From Micropterix aruncella (Eukaryota > Arthropoda > Insecta > Lepidoptera > Micropterigidae), in contig OX155976.1 of assembly GCA_944548615.1 (NCBI GenBank), positions 5,678,952 to 5,742,951 on the forward strand: a DNA stretch of 64,000 nt, in the 5' to 3' direction. Below, one piece after another: positions 53,607 through 63,988 of the stretch. Numbering within the stretch: position 1 is the first letter of the stretch; the number at the start of each line of letters is the position of its first letter. The position numbers were made by a program, and so were the translations under genes. Below the pieces are notes generated by a model. The model searched no databases. It worked only from the letters and a program-made list of their open reading frames with translations, and had not been told where the DNA came from.

Positions 53607-56591
53607 ATGAGTACAATGATAGATGACGTCACAAATACGAGTATAGTAAATACATTGAAAATTGATTTTCCGTTTCAGTGTCGAAATATTTTTAACGGTA
53701 ATTATATATTTAAAATAATGTGTATGAATATTCGAAGCCTCCACAAAAATGTCGATGAGCTTTATATATTACTAAATGAGCTTTCTATGGATGTAGATAT
53801 GATTATTCTATCTGAATGCTGGCTTTTAAATAAACCACAGCTGCCTCATATAAATGGTTATGAAAGTTACAAAACCGAGGGTAATAAAAATAAAGCCGAC
53901 GGCGTTGTGGTTTATGCGAAGAGTGGCCTAAGTCCATCAGTGAGGGAAACAAATATTCCGGATTGTACTGGGTTGCACATACGATGCGGCGGCTTTAGTG
54001 TTCTTGCAGTGTATAGGTCACCCTCAATACGAAACATTACAACTTTTCTAAATGGACTTTACGTTACAGCACATGAACAAATGATGATAGCTGATAAATA
54101 TACACAACATCATATATTTGCTGGTGACACAAATATCTCTATTTGTGGGCAAAAACACCCACAAGCTGATGAATACCAAAACCTCCTCAGTGAACTTGGA
54201 TATACACCAGCAATAAATATAGCAACAAGAGAGACCGACAATATCCAGACTTGTATTGACCACATATATGTACGTTCATCGTATGTTCAGACTGCGGCAG
54301 TTGTGGGTACTACCATAACTGACCACTTTTGTACACTGTTAGCACTTCGTGGAAGACGACATGACCAGAGTCAACCACGACTGACGAGAGCGACAATTGA
54401 CTACCACAAACTAAGAAGTGACTTAAGTAATGAGACATGGACTGACTTATATAGCACAAATAATATTAATACAGCTGTTGACATATTTGTAGGGACATTT
54501 ACACAACATACGACCAACAATACGACTGTTAAGACAATAAATGCCAAACATAAAAGACTGAAACCATGGATAAGCGACGGAATAATAAATAGTATACGGA
54601 AACGCGACAGATTGCATAGACAGACTAAAGTTTTCCCACAAAATGAACGACTAGGACTCTACTACAAGAAATACCGAAGTATCTGTTCGACTATAATTAA
54701 ACGGACCAAGGAAAAGTACTATAGGACCAAAATCGAGACTGATAACTACGATCCTAAGACCGTTTGGACAGTAGTTAAGGAGATGAATAACATTGGACAT
54801 AACAGGACCAAAATTAATGAAATAAAAATGGACGGACGTACACTCGACAACGTACATGATATAGCAAATGCTGCAAACACATACTTCACTAACATAGGGA
54901 AAAACTTAGCAACGAAAGTAGAAAAAATAGCAAACAGGAGAAACTTAATAAATCATACCTATACACAGACACCTAAAAATAAATTTCAACTGACAAATAT
55001 AACAGAAACTAACGCACTAACTCTAATCAAAGAACTCAAGACTGACTCCGCTTGCGGGCCCGATCGGATCTCTGCAAGGACACTGAAGCAAGTGCAATAC
55101 GAAATAGTACACCCTATTATGCATATTATTAACCTCAGTATAGAAAATTGCACCTTTCCAGATCATTTTAAAAGGGCTGATGTAACTCCGATCTTCAAAG
55201 CAGGAGACAAGACAGACATGACAAACTACCGGCCGATATCTCTACTAAACATATTGAGCAAAATACTTGAGCGACACGTTAAACTCCAACTGACGGACTA
55301 TTTAGAAAAAAATGGCCTTTTGTCGAAAGGGCAATTTGCCTTCAGATCGAACATTGGGACGCAAGATGCTATTTTGCAAGTCACCGAATTTATATCTAAA
55401 AATGTGGATAGAGATCGAAGGTGTCTTGCTGTATTCCTTGATCTGGCCAAAGCATTCGATACTGTGCCACACGACAAATTACTAGACAAACTGAAACAAA
55501 GAGGTCTTACTGATTCTGCTCTGCAGTGGTTTACAACTTATGTAACTGGACGCACACAAAGAGTAAAAATGGATAATGTGACAAGTGATTGGATGCACAT
55601 GGAGTTCCGCAAGGAAGTACACTATGGAGTTCCGCAAGGAAGTACACTAGGACCAACGTTATTTCTTATATATATTGACGACCTATGCCGACAAGACATA
55701 TCAGGAAAATTAATATCATTTACTGATGACACTGTACTAATGTTTGAATCTGATACATGGGATTCGGTTTTTGACAAGGCAACAGCGGGTCTGCAACAAA
55801 CGTACGACTGGCTGACTCATCATCTACTTACGCTGAATATCAAGAAGACTAAATACATGACATTTAGCATAGATGGGCGAAAGCAACCTGGACTTGATAA
55901 ACAACTGACGGTACACAGCTGTGACAGAATGAACTGCTTGTGCCAGCCTCTAGAGCGAACAACCACTATAAAGTACCTTGGAATTTTTATTGATAACTTT
56001 CTACGTTGGCACAAGGAAATAGACTTGACAACACAGCGACTACGAAAACTAATATACGTCTTTAAAAACATCAGGAATATTCTTAGTCCGTCTATGCTGA
56101 AGATGACATACTACGCACTTGCACAGACTGTAATCACTTACGGACAGATTGGTTGGGGTAGCGCTGCGATAACTATTCTTGATCCCCTAATAAAGGCCCA
56201 AAAAGCCCTAATTAGAGTAATCAACAAGAAACCTTACCGCTACCCTTCCGATTTACTATTTAATGAATTTCAAGTACTTGACATCAGACAATTATATATA
56301 CGAACAATAGTACTCTACTACTACAGACATGACCTGGTGCCTCAGAATACCTCTATGCACAAGTAAGATACCAGAAACCGTAATAACCAACCCCAACAAA
56401 CTAAAAACTCAGCATACGGACAGCGACATTATGCATTTCACTCGCCGAGGATTTACAATATGTTCATATCTGAGGTGGGGGGGAATGCATTGACGTCAAC
56501 ATCGACAGTCGTGCTGAAGAAAATGGTGGTGTGTTGGCTACTAAACAAAGGGAGAAGGGAATCCGAAAACCTATTTAAAATTCTTGTCTAA
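53607..56591 (+). pseudogene. LINE ORF2 (endonuclease-reverse transcriptase), one internal stop
   Basis: Starts at ATG 53607. The endonuclease (APE type) has MNIRSLHKN, SECWLLNKP, DGVVVYAKSG, VYRSPS, AGDTNIS, DHIYVRS and TDHFC; GDTN replaces the usual GDFN. The reverse transcriptase has DSACGPDRISARTLK, FKRADVTPIFKAGDKTDMTN, YRPISLLNILSKILERH, FLDLAKAFDTVPHDKLL, YGVPQGSTLGPTLFLIYIDD and FTDDTVLMF, the catalytic DD box. Next to GVPQGS a 25-base direct repeat (atggagttccgcaaggaagt...) adds eight residues without breaking the frame. A TAA at 56364-56366 ends the first 919 codons; the same frame continues with QRHYAFHSPRIYNMF and FKILV to 56591, as in intact relatives. So a single nonsense change separates the thumb end from the rest. 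Confidence 0.88.
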
Positions 56592-56708
56592 AAAAAAAAT
56601 AGTATTGTTGCTGTTGTTCTTTTTTTTGGTATTTTGCTCTACATATCTACGTTAACTACATATCTTCGTTATAATTATCATTAAGGTAAAAATATCTATC
56701 AATAATGT

Positions 56709-56711
<3 letters not shown>

Positions 56712-56759
<48 letters not shown>

Positions 56760-56880
56760 ATATAAATATAATATTAGTGTTATATTACTATTATGTTATG
56801 TATATTGTATATGTGTATGTGTGTGTATATGTGTGTATGTTTATATATATACATGTGTATATGTATGTATATATATATTA
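56712..56880. repeat. (TA)n and tatg-rich microsatellite in LINE 3' UTR
   Basis: An AT dinucleotide run at about 56717-56757 is followed by tgtatatgtgtgtatg-type repeats to 56880. The open frame over it is an artefact. Confidence 0.85.
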
Positions 56881-57124
56881 TTATATTTTTTTTAAACACA
56901 CGGCTGCTACTAGACATCCTTCACTAGACTACTGCCTCGACACAGGCCCAAGCCTAGTGAGGCAGTAAAATCCACATGAGCCTGTACCTTTTTTTTTTTA
57001 TCAATGATTAATTAAGTATTAATGTTAAGCACTACTAGTTTTTTAATCAATAGTTTGTAATTAATTAATTATATGTTATTAATATGGATAAATAAAAATA
57101 AAATAAAAAGATAGAATATTCCAA

Positions 57125-57482
57125 TTTTATTTAGATTTCTAAAATCGAATTAGATATTATAGAAGTCAGATTTCATTCCAGATGCTAAGAAACGAAGAGT
57201 GGCAGTCAATCTATCATGAGGGTTTATAAGCTTGTCTCATTTTAGTATCTTGTTTAGCAATATATGGAGTTACAAGTTCTAGAAGCTTGAAATATATTGC
57301 TTCGTCCATCCATAATTTCGCCAGTCACTCGGTTCTAACGATAACTCATTTAACAAATTGACGTGCGTGAATTGACTCCTTTTTCTAGCCATTTGCTTTC
57401 TTTTTTGTTTTCTGGTGAGTATATGGCAACAAATAGTAGCCGCAGTAACAAGTAATGTGTCTTCTTGGGAATCGGAATCCAT
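57125..57482 (-). pseudogene. PIF/Harbinger transposase N-terminal fragment
   Basis: On the minus strand: MDSDSQEDTLLVTAATICCH, then RKRSQFTHVNLLNELSLEPS and DWRNY, and after a one-base frameshift LWMDEAIYFKLLELVTPYIA with KMRQAYKPS, a stop and RLTATLRFLASG. This order is characteristic of HARBI1-like transposases (RSQF-x-HVxLLNELxxEPxDWxNY, then VTPYI and LRFLASG). The DDE catalytic core is missing; the piece ends at the LINE 3' end. Inverted ends for such an element lie at 57625-57662 and about 51297. Confidence 0.75.
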
Positions 57483-57624
57483 TTTTATTTCGTGGACGTC
57501 CGCAAAGAGAAAACCTGTTCTTTATGCGGCCGGTTGAAAACTGAAGAACCAGAGTGACGCCCAGTGAGTGGGGAAATCTAGTTGGCACAAAACCATTTGG
57601 AGTGACGCCACAGTTTTACGTCTA

Positions 57625-57662
57625 GACTGACGCGAAAAACTGACGGTCAATGCCCAGCTTTA
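57625..57662. repeat. Terminal inverted repeat of the Harbinger-like element
   Basis: ctagactgacgcgaaaaact followed by gacggtcaatgcccagcttt. Its reverse complement matches 51295-51333 over about 35 bp. Confidence 0.75.
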
Positions 57663-57769
57663 GACAACCGTAATGGCGGCAGCGGGAATGCAAAGCTTTT
57701 AGGTCAGTTTGGTAGTTAATACGAAGGTAAGTAAATATTACTGGTGTAGCTTAAATATCAGATATTCTG

Positions 57770-58060
57770 ACCAAAATTTCACAGTATGGTTTCGGTGCAA
57801 CAAGGCGTCTGTGTACCAAATTTCAAGTCTATAAGTCCTATATGTCGACATTGAAATATGAGTAGGGCGTCCTGGTGGACCGATTTCAACTACAACATTA
57901 TCAATTCTTGCAATGACGAAAAGATGCCTGCTTGCCAAATTTCAGCTCAATCGGATTAAGCCTTTGGGCGCTATCGTCGACAAATACATACATACAGACT
58001 TCCATCTGGAAATGGTCTTAATCGTCTCGGGGGGGTCAAAATGGATATCTCCATCTTCAA
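57770..58060 (-). repeat. Family A repeat, reverse orientation
   Basis: Contains ttgccaaatttcagctcaat, cggattaagcctttgggcgc, tatcgtcgac and ccatctggaaatggtcttaa with tcgtctcgg, the inverse of 1040-1210. The part at 57790-57880 corresponds to the ggtacacagatgcgtcg end of the 9430-9640 copy. Confidence 0.75.
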
Positions 58061-58294
58061 CTCGAAAAAAAATGCGCTTTCTCAATACTTCCTCCTCGTT
58101 GGTTGTTGAGCCAGGAAGGTAATGAAGGGTGGTTATTAGAGACCCCGTAGTTCAGTGCGTTTAAATTGGAAGTTCTGAGCCTCACACAATTTGAGCGCAG
58201 TTTGCGGGTCAGACAATTTAGACCATGCAAGTTTAATGCATTCAGACCATGCAATTTGTGTATATATGTATATGTATGTGTGTATGTGTATATG

Positions 58295-59115
58295 TTATCG
58301 CATTGGAGGTCTCAGAATCAACAACCTAAGATTCGCCGACGACACGACCATCATACATAGGTGCCGATGAAAATGAGTTGGCGATCCTATTACGCAGAGT
58401 GGAGAAGGAAAGCAAGGAGTATGGACTGCACATGAACCGAAGCAAGACCAAACTCATGTTTGTGGACCGGACTGGAACCATGCAACGCACCAACGAGCTG
58501 AGTGACCTTCAAGCTGTGAAAGACTTTGTCCATCTGGGCTCCATGATATGCAACGACGGAAACTGTGAAAAGGAAGTCTCACGTAGAAGCCAGATGGCAA
58601 GATCGGCAATGTGCAAGCTAGAAAGGCTGTGGAAGAATCGGGGTATAAGCAAGCGGACTAAGGTCAGGCTGGTTCGAGCTCTGGTTTTCTCGATCTTTCT
58701 CTATGCATCGGAGACATGGACCCTAAAGGCACCAAAATCGATGCACTGGAGATGTGGTGTTGGTGTAAAATACTAGGAATCCCATGGACAGCACGCCGCA
58801 CCAACAAATCTGTCCTGGAAGAACTCGGCATCCAAGTGAGGCTCTCCACCGTATGCATGAGAAGGGTCCTGCAGTTCTTCGGTCATGTTGACAGGAGAAA
58901 CCCAGAGAATCTGGAGGAAATGCTTTCCGGGGGTCAAGTGGAGGGAAGAAGACGCAGAGGCAGATCACCGGCCAGATGGAACGACCTCATCAAAGAAGTT
59001 ACAAAAGGGTCAATACAATCTGCGACCCGCCATGCAGAAGACAGGTCGAAGTGGAGGAGCCTCGTAGGCAAACTGTTGTCTAGTGGCCACGATCCTCAGT
59101 AATGAGGGAACGACG
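58295..59115 (+). pseudogene. RTE-type LINE reverse-transcriptase fragment, frameshifted
   Basis: Starts in the catalytic block (IGGLRINNLRFADDTTII). After a frameshift near 58350 it continues with ENELAILLRRVEKESKEYGL, MNRSKTKLMFVDR, DFVHLGSMICNDGNCEKEVS and RRSQMARSAM. A second frameshift near 58735 leads to KIDALEMWCWCKILGIPWTA, RRTNKSVLEELGIQ, FFGHVDRR and GRRRRGRSPARWNDLIKEVT, ending near GHDPQ at 59102. This is the standard C-terminal half of RTE elements. A gagaagaagatg stretch follows the stop. 5' truncated at a tatg microsatellite; inactive. Confidence 0.88.
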
Positions 59116-59337
59116 GAGAAGAAGATGTGTATATGTATCTATATGAGTACCTACGTCAGTTAGGCTTCTCCACCTAAGTCAGAAAATAAGTCGTATACCC
59201 AGATACAGGCTATATTCGGCCTAGTTTGGTATGCGCTCAGCTTGGACATGTGAATGAGGGCCGTTGTTTCATCGCACCATTACTTGGTATGGCCTTTTTT
59301 ATGTGTTTTATGATTATGTTTAAAATAAATAAAAATA
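59116..59337. other. No gene seen between RTE and unit H
   Basis: Unassigned sequence ending in aaaataaataaaaatac, possibly the 3' end of a further short insertion. Confidence 0.35.
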
Positions 59338-59384
59338 CATATAATTTTAGACGTAGAGTCCCAGGTATTTACTGCATATGTATG

Positions 59385-60178
59385 TATGTATTACAATACA
59401 ATACAATACAATCAACTACTCCAGTAGATAGGCATTCCTACACTTGGATGCGTCACAAAATTAAATGCTAAAAATTTCATTATTATAAACATAACTATCG
59501 TGATAGTTGTCATGGCTGTAATCATTTCACGTTCATTGGCCCTAGAATGTATAACAATCTTCCCGACGCAATTAAAGTAGGTAGTGAGAACACATCCACT
59601 TTTAAAAAATCTCTAACTGATTGGTTGTTGGAGGTGGGTAGGGACGGTTTAGGGAATAATATGTTGACTGTTATATTTTGAATGATAGTATTTAGTACTT
59701 AGTATTTAGTTTTTCCATGATAATTTTAAATGACTATTCTATAATAGTCATTTAAAATTCATAAGTCACATACCTATGTATGTGAGCGTCATATCAATAT
59801 GTAATTGATTTATATATGTATTATATTTTAGTTTTTATATTATTTATTTTGGTTTTATTATTATTTTCGTATGTATTATTATTTTTATATGTATGTGTAT
59901 GTGTGCATATATGGATATATATTTTATCTATAGATGTATATAAGTATCTATCCATATTTGTATATGCGTAAATATTTGTAGTTTTATATTTGTCATCATT
60001 AAAAGTCTGCCTTAGAACAGGCCTAGGCCTAGTTAGGCGACTGTGTCAATCATAAAAATAATGTCGCATCAATTTCTTGCTAACATCTTAATCAAATATG
60101 ACATTAATTTTTTACTAGATGTGTTACTACAAAATAAATAAAAATTAATATTATATTCAATATTACCTACATATATTC
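59385..60178 (+). mobile_element. CR1-type LINE 3' end
   Basis: The first part encodes CNHFTFIGPRMYNNLPDAIK, then FKKSLTDWLLE and a stop at about 59682, the tail seen in the element at 51995-57112 and relatives. The 3' UTR has a 17-bp perfect palindrome (59722-59759), tatg-rich stretches and the motif agaacaggcctaggcctagt near 60014. It ends in aaataaataaaaattaata. Inserted in unit H. Confidence 0.75.
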
Positions 60179-60250
60179 AATATTTCTGAAGGCCCAAACT
60201 GACACGCGAGATAAACCATGTTGTTCACCGTCCTGTTTACACATTTCGTT

Positions 60251-60929
60251 ATTAATCGACGTTGTTTTATTATTCTTAGATATCACTTGTTTTAGATTCT
60301 TGGTAAAGCACACCTCAAAGCACAAATTAAAGATGCTCGAAAATTATCATAATTTACATTTGGATCTATTGAATCTGTAACAAAATTTTCCTTTGTACAC
60401 CTAAACGATTCCATAGATTCTGTACCCCTTGAGTATGAGTATACGACCAAATCTGGTTCTGAAACATGAGTTCTTATCCGTTGAGTATGATACGACCAGA
60501 TCTGGTTCCGCGTTTTTTTCACTTCTTTGACGTTCTCATATTTATTCATAATTATCTAATTGTTTTACAAAATGATATTTCAATATTCTATATTCGAAAT
60601 TTCAATGCAATCATTCTTTTTATGATTGGTGTAGTAGTTTCGTAGTTATAGTACTTTAAGGTCGATGTCGCCGAAAATCCTGCAAAAGAGACAGATGCAT
60701 CCATGAAAATACCCAATTTACTCCAAGGGTTAACTGACTTTCAAAGGAATTTGTTAGCTGTTTTAGTTTCAATGCGATTGTAATAAATAATTGGAGCATT
60801 GATCCTAAATCTTATTAAAATATTTTTGGTGCTATGGTTGTTTAATAGATTACAGAAAATATTATCTGTGTATGTTGAACTACATCTATGAATTCTTGTC
60901 AGAGTGTCTTTGTCGAGTTATTTTACTTT
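60251..60929. other. No gene seen
   Basis: Two similar blocks (gagtatgagtatacgaccaa and gagtatgatacgaccagatc) lie at 60430 and 60484. The minus frame 60292-60549 covers them and has no recognised family. Confidence 0.35.
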
Positions 60930-61330
60930 TCCGGCAGAGCGGAAGTATTTCGCGCATTTTTTTCGATATAAAGACTTATACGTTTTGACCCCTCCCGAGA
61001 CGATTAAAACTATTTCCAGACTGAAGTCTATCTGTGAGTGTGTGTATGTGTGTGTCTGTGGGTATGAGTGTCTCTGTCAGTGTGTGTGTGTGTGTGTTTG
61101 TATGTCTTTGTGTAATCCTCGACGATAGCGCCCAAACACTTCACCCGATTGAGGCAGGCATTTAAGTCATTGCAAGAGTTAAAAAGTTAGTAGTTGAAAT
61201 CGGTGCACCAGAGGGCAAGCTAGTCATACTTCAATCTCTAAATATTGTAGATAGAGACTTGACATTCGGTACACTGGTGCTTTGTTGGATCAAAATCACG
61301 TGACACAGATGCCTTGTTGTACTGAAAACA
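60930..61330 (+). repeat. Family A repeat
   Basis: Contains ggcagagcggaagtatttcg, cccgagacgattaaaactat, a gtgtgtgt tract, tcgacgatagcgcccaaaca and gacttgacattcggtacact, as in the copies at 975 and 9045. Confidence 0.75.
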
Positions 61331-61922
61331 CGTTGTAAATGTTTGGTTGGATTATCTTGTTTACAAACGACACATACTACCTAATTTTTGTAAAAATACC
61401 ATTTTATTACCACGGAAATATTACAAAATACAAAATTATACTGCTTTTGCTATCATTGTCACTTGACACAAACACTATTGGGTGAAGGGGGTCGTGGAGT
61501 TGGGGGGGGGGGGTTAAGTGAAGGGGGGTTGTCTACCTGCCGGTAAAGTGTTACACAGCCGATTTTTTAAACCTGATCGGGGTTTCAATTATTATTTGTC
61601 TCAGGGGCAAACGCACGGATTTCCATATTGGGGTCGCCTGCACTGCAAATGACTTGAAAGTCAATGAATACCTACTGAGGTAAATACTAAAGCCAGTAAT
61701 CGATTTGTCTGAGAGCGTAATAGAAGACTATGGGATGAAAGCGGAGAGAAGAGATTATACAAATAAGAAGGTATGTTTGAACGTAGTACACGAAAGACTA
61801 GGGCGAGGGGTCTTTGAATTTCAACGTGTCGGTACGCCTATGTCTATTGTGCTATCTACAATATAATTCTCTAGTATCTACTACCTACACATTACATTAT
61901 AAATACTATCTACACATTTTAC
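61331..61922. other. Intron sequence, no gene; G-rich tract
   Basis: A run of 12 G at 61502-61513 with aaggggggttg after it. Otherwise nothing recognised. Confidence 0.45.
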
Positions 61923-62165
61923 CCGCGTCATCCTCGAAGACCTCCCTTATGTACAGCTCGTTTATTTCTCCATCCTTGGAAAACTGAAATTTCTCCGACG
62001 GCTCGACCTCTTTATTGTTGTGCAGCCAAATCAAGACAAACTGTTTTGCGCCCGTGATTCTGCATGATAGACTAACGGGGTCGCCAGAATTGACGGTCTT
62101 GGATTTGGGATGGTCTACGATCAACGGCGCCTTAGTTTCGATCTCGACCGCTGGAACTTCGACTT
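61923..62165 (-). CDS. Multi-Ig protein, exon with most of an Ig domain
   Basis: Acceptor cataattttccactttcag and donor gtaaaa bound 243 bases (phase 1-1). It encodes VEVPAVEIETKAPLIVDHPK, then SKTVNSGDPVSLSCRITGAK, FVLIWLHNNKEVEPSEKFQF and ELYIREVFEDDA. It carries strands A to E of an I-set domain, with Cys in strand B (SLSC) and Trp in strand C (LIWLHNNKEV). The split Gly codon and SYTC of the exon at 51018 complete the domain. Exons of one Ig domain with matching phase are usual in muscle giant proteins such as titin-like and Strn-Mlck. Exact gene not determined. Confidence 0.88.
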
Positions 62166-62512
62166 CTGAAAGTGGAAAATTATGAGAATTAAAAAAAAAA
62201 GGAAATGTTTTTTTATCCTGGTTTAGCACAATGCTTTCTTCCATTAGCAAGTTAAGTGCCAAAAGTCTGTTTATTATCAATACTAGGGTTATACATTATA
62301 ATATAAAGTATGCTTGTGCTGCTAATACCTGCATCGCTTATAATATCCGCACCCCTACTAATATCTGCATCGTTTATATCTCCTAACTTAATGTTATCAA
62401 AGGTGCTAAAGATTATAAATTAGAATTGTGCAACCTATATCTAGAAGTTCCATAAAGATATGAGGATGTGATTCCAAATAATCACTACTTTTTGTTCAAG
62501 GCCAAGTCAAGT

Positions 62513-62772
62513 GGCAAAGTGTCAAAGTGGTTAGTTCGCCTGATCTTACTTTGTAAGGTTCCGGGTTTGATTCCCGGCTGGGTTACCATTTTCTGTTGGG
62601 ATAAATTAACGGAATTGTATTTGAATTATGTCGATTGAATGCAATAACAAGACACACATTCTACAAGCACACATTCATATAAACACTTCACAGTAGGGTT
62701 GGTTGTAAGAGATTGTCGTGTGACAATAAACCCGCCCATTGTGAAATGTCACAATAAAGAGTAGAAACAAAC
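62513..62772 (+). mobile_element. tRNA-derived SINE with 9-bp target duplication
   Basis: 260 bp with a tRNA-like head: gtcaaagtggttagttcgcc (A-box region) and ccgggtttgattcccggctg (B box), then a body ending cacaataaagagtagaaaca-aac. Flanked by aagtcaagt at 62504-62512 and 62773-62781. A truncated relative lies at 36756-37021. Confidence 0.85.
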
Positions 62773-62892
62773 AAGTCAAGTTAGGGTCAATTCCAGGAGA
62801 GTCCATATGCGAAAGGATGATAGCCGAAAACCGATTGTCAATAGTTAGACAGCGACAGGGAGCAGGTAAAAAATATCCACGTACCACGTAAT

Positions 62893-62918
62893 AAATGATG
62901 ATGATGATGATGATGATC
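62893..62918. repeat. (TGA)n microsatellite
   Basis: About eight atg/tga units in a row. Confidence 0.9.
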
Positions 62919-63826
62919 TTTTACTTCGTCCCATCTCCGTTTGAGAAGCGAGTAAACCTGTGACTGAACTGACTGATCTACCTATCTAAACGCCAGGTAG
63001 TTCGTAGGTACCGCCAATGAGGCCGGGCGATTTTGCCAGTCCCTATTTTTGAATTTACGCTTACAAAGCTTCATGCATTTTAATCGCTTAATGTATACAT
63101 CGGCACCACTAACAGACCCACAAGCCGATGCAGTGATGCAGCGCATCTATTGTATCTATTTGTCTCTGTCATACACGCTAGGTTATCACTACACCAGAAA
63201 GGAAAGACGTCTCAATAGTAGAGTTTCCAAACAAAGCCAACTGTAAAATCTGGGTTTGCGCAGAGAATGATTTCATACCTATGTTTAAAACGCTGAAAAT
63301 GTCAAATGGTAATGTGTATGTACTGGACGTCGATTATAACATGTAATATAGCAAGTACAGAATTCACAGACATCACATCGCATAGTATAGGTACTGGTTG
63401 ATCGCGACAAAAATACATTGTTTTTCCAAAAAACCTATTTTTGGTTTGTATTGTTCAGTTTCATGTGGTTTCTGTCTTCGTTATTGATGAACAAGTCCGG
63501 ACATAACAAAGAACTTGAGGTCCTGAACAACCCGTATACATACAAATTAGAATAGACAAAGTTATTCTTAACCGAATAGCCATTTGTATACAAATATTCT
63601 CAACAATAAAAGCATTGTCCTACTACCTAGAAAAAATCACGCTTGTCAATATAGTGAACACCTTCAGAAACTATAAAAACTACGTCATTTACGAAAGACC
63701 GAAAACGCGTTATCACGTGGTAATACCTCTTTACTGGTTTTTTGTAACTATGTATATTAAAATCGCATTTTGAATATTTGTGCATTATTTGTATTGTAAT
63801 ATTTGTACATGACGTATCATCACTAC

Positions 63827-63988
63827 CTTCATGTTCGGGTAGTGATTCCAGCACATCATTCGTGGACAGATCAGAAAAGTTGCCTTCCACATCAGATTCC
63901 TTATCCTTCTCGACTCTTGCGCTCTTGGCTGTGTCCTCGAAGCTTCCTTGACGGAATTTGGAGAAGTTGGTCATTTGGGAGTCCGACT
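63827..63988 (-). CDS. Multi-Ig protein, acidic linker exon
   Basis: Acceptor gacttctttcag and donor gtagtg bound 162 bases (phase 1-1, a multiple of three). It encodes SDSQMTNFSKFRQGSFEDTA, then KSARVEKDKESDVEGNFSDL and STNDVLESLPEHE, a charged, Ser-rich unstructured linker. The split Glu codon leads into VEVPAV of the exon at 61923. It is the most upstream exon in the window; the gene continues beyond 64000. No domain is recognised in this exon. Confidence 0.78.

Larger units (their letters stand above)
51995..57112 (+). mobile_element. Nearly full-length CR1-type LINE (two ORFs)
   Basis: Contains ORF1 (52164-53177), a 430-bp spacer, ORF2 (53607-56591 with one internal stop), a 3' UTR with a (TA)n and tatg-rich part (56712-56880), a conserved acaggcccaagcctagtgag motif (56941-56960) and an A-rich tail (aaataaaaataaaataaaaa) up to about 57111. 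The 5' end is uncertain. It lies in the 10.7 kb intron of the multi-Ig gene, on the opposite strand. Confidence 0.85.
58068..60250. repeat. Dispersed unit H split into three pieces by LINEs
   Basis: Pieces at 58068-58260 (tcctcctcgttggttgttga, gaagttctgagcctcacaca), 59338-59370 (ataattttagacgtagagtc) and 60180-60250 (atttctgaaggcccaaactg, aaccatgttgttcaccgtcc) are co-linear with the continuous copy at 50024-50335. The gaps hold an RTE and a CR1-type LINE 3' end. Confidence 0.75.
62166..63826 (-). other. Intron of the multi-Ig gene
   Basis: Holds a complete SINE (62513-62772) and a tga microsatellite (62893-62918). The rest, including the short open frame at 63049-63246, shows nothing recognisable. 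Confidence 0.6.
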
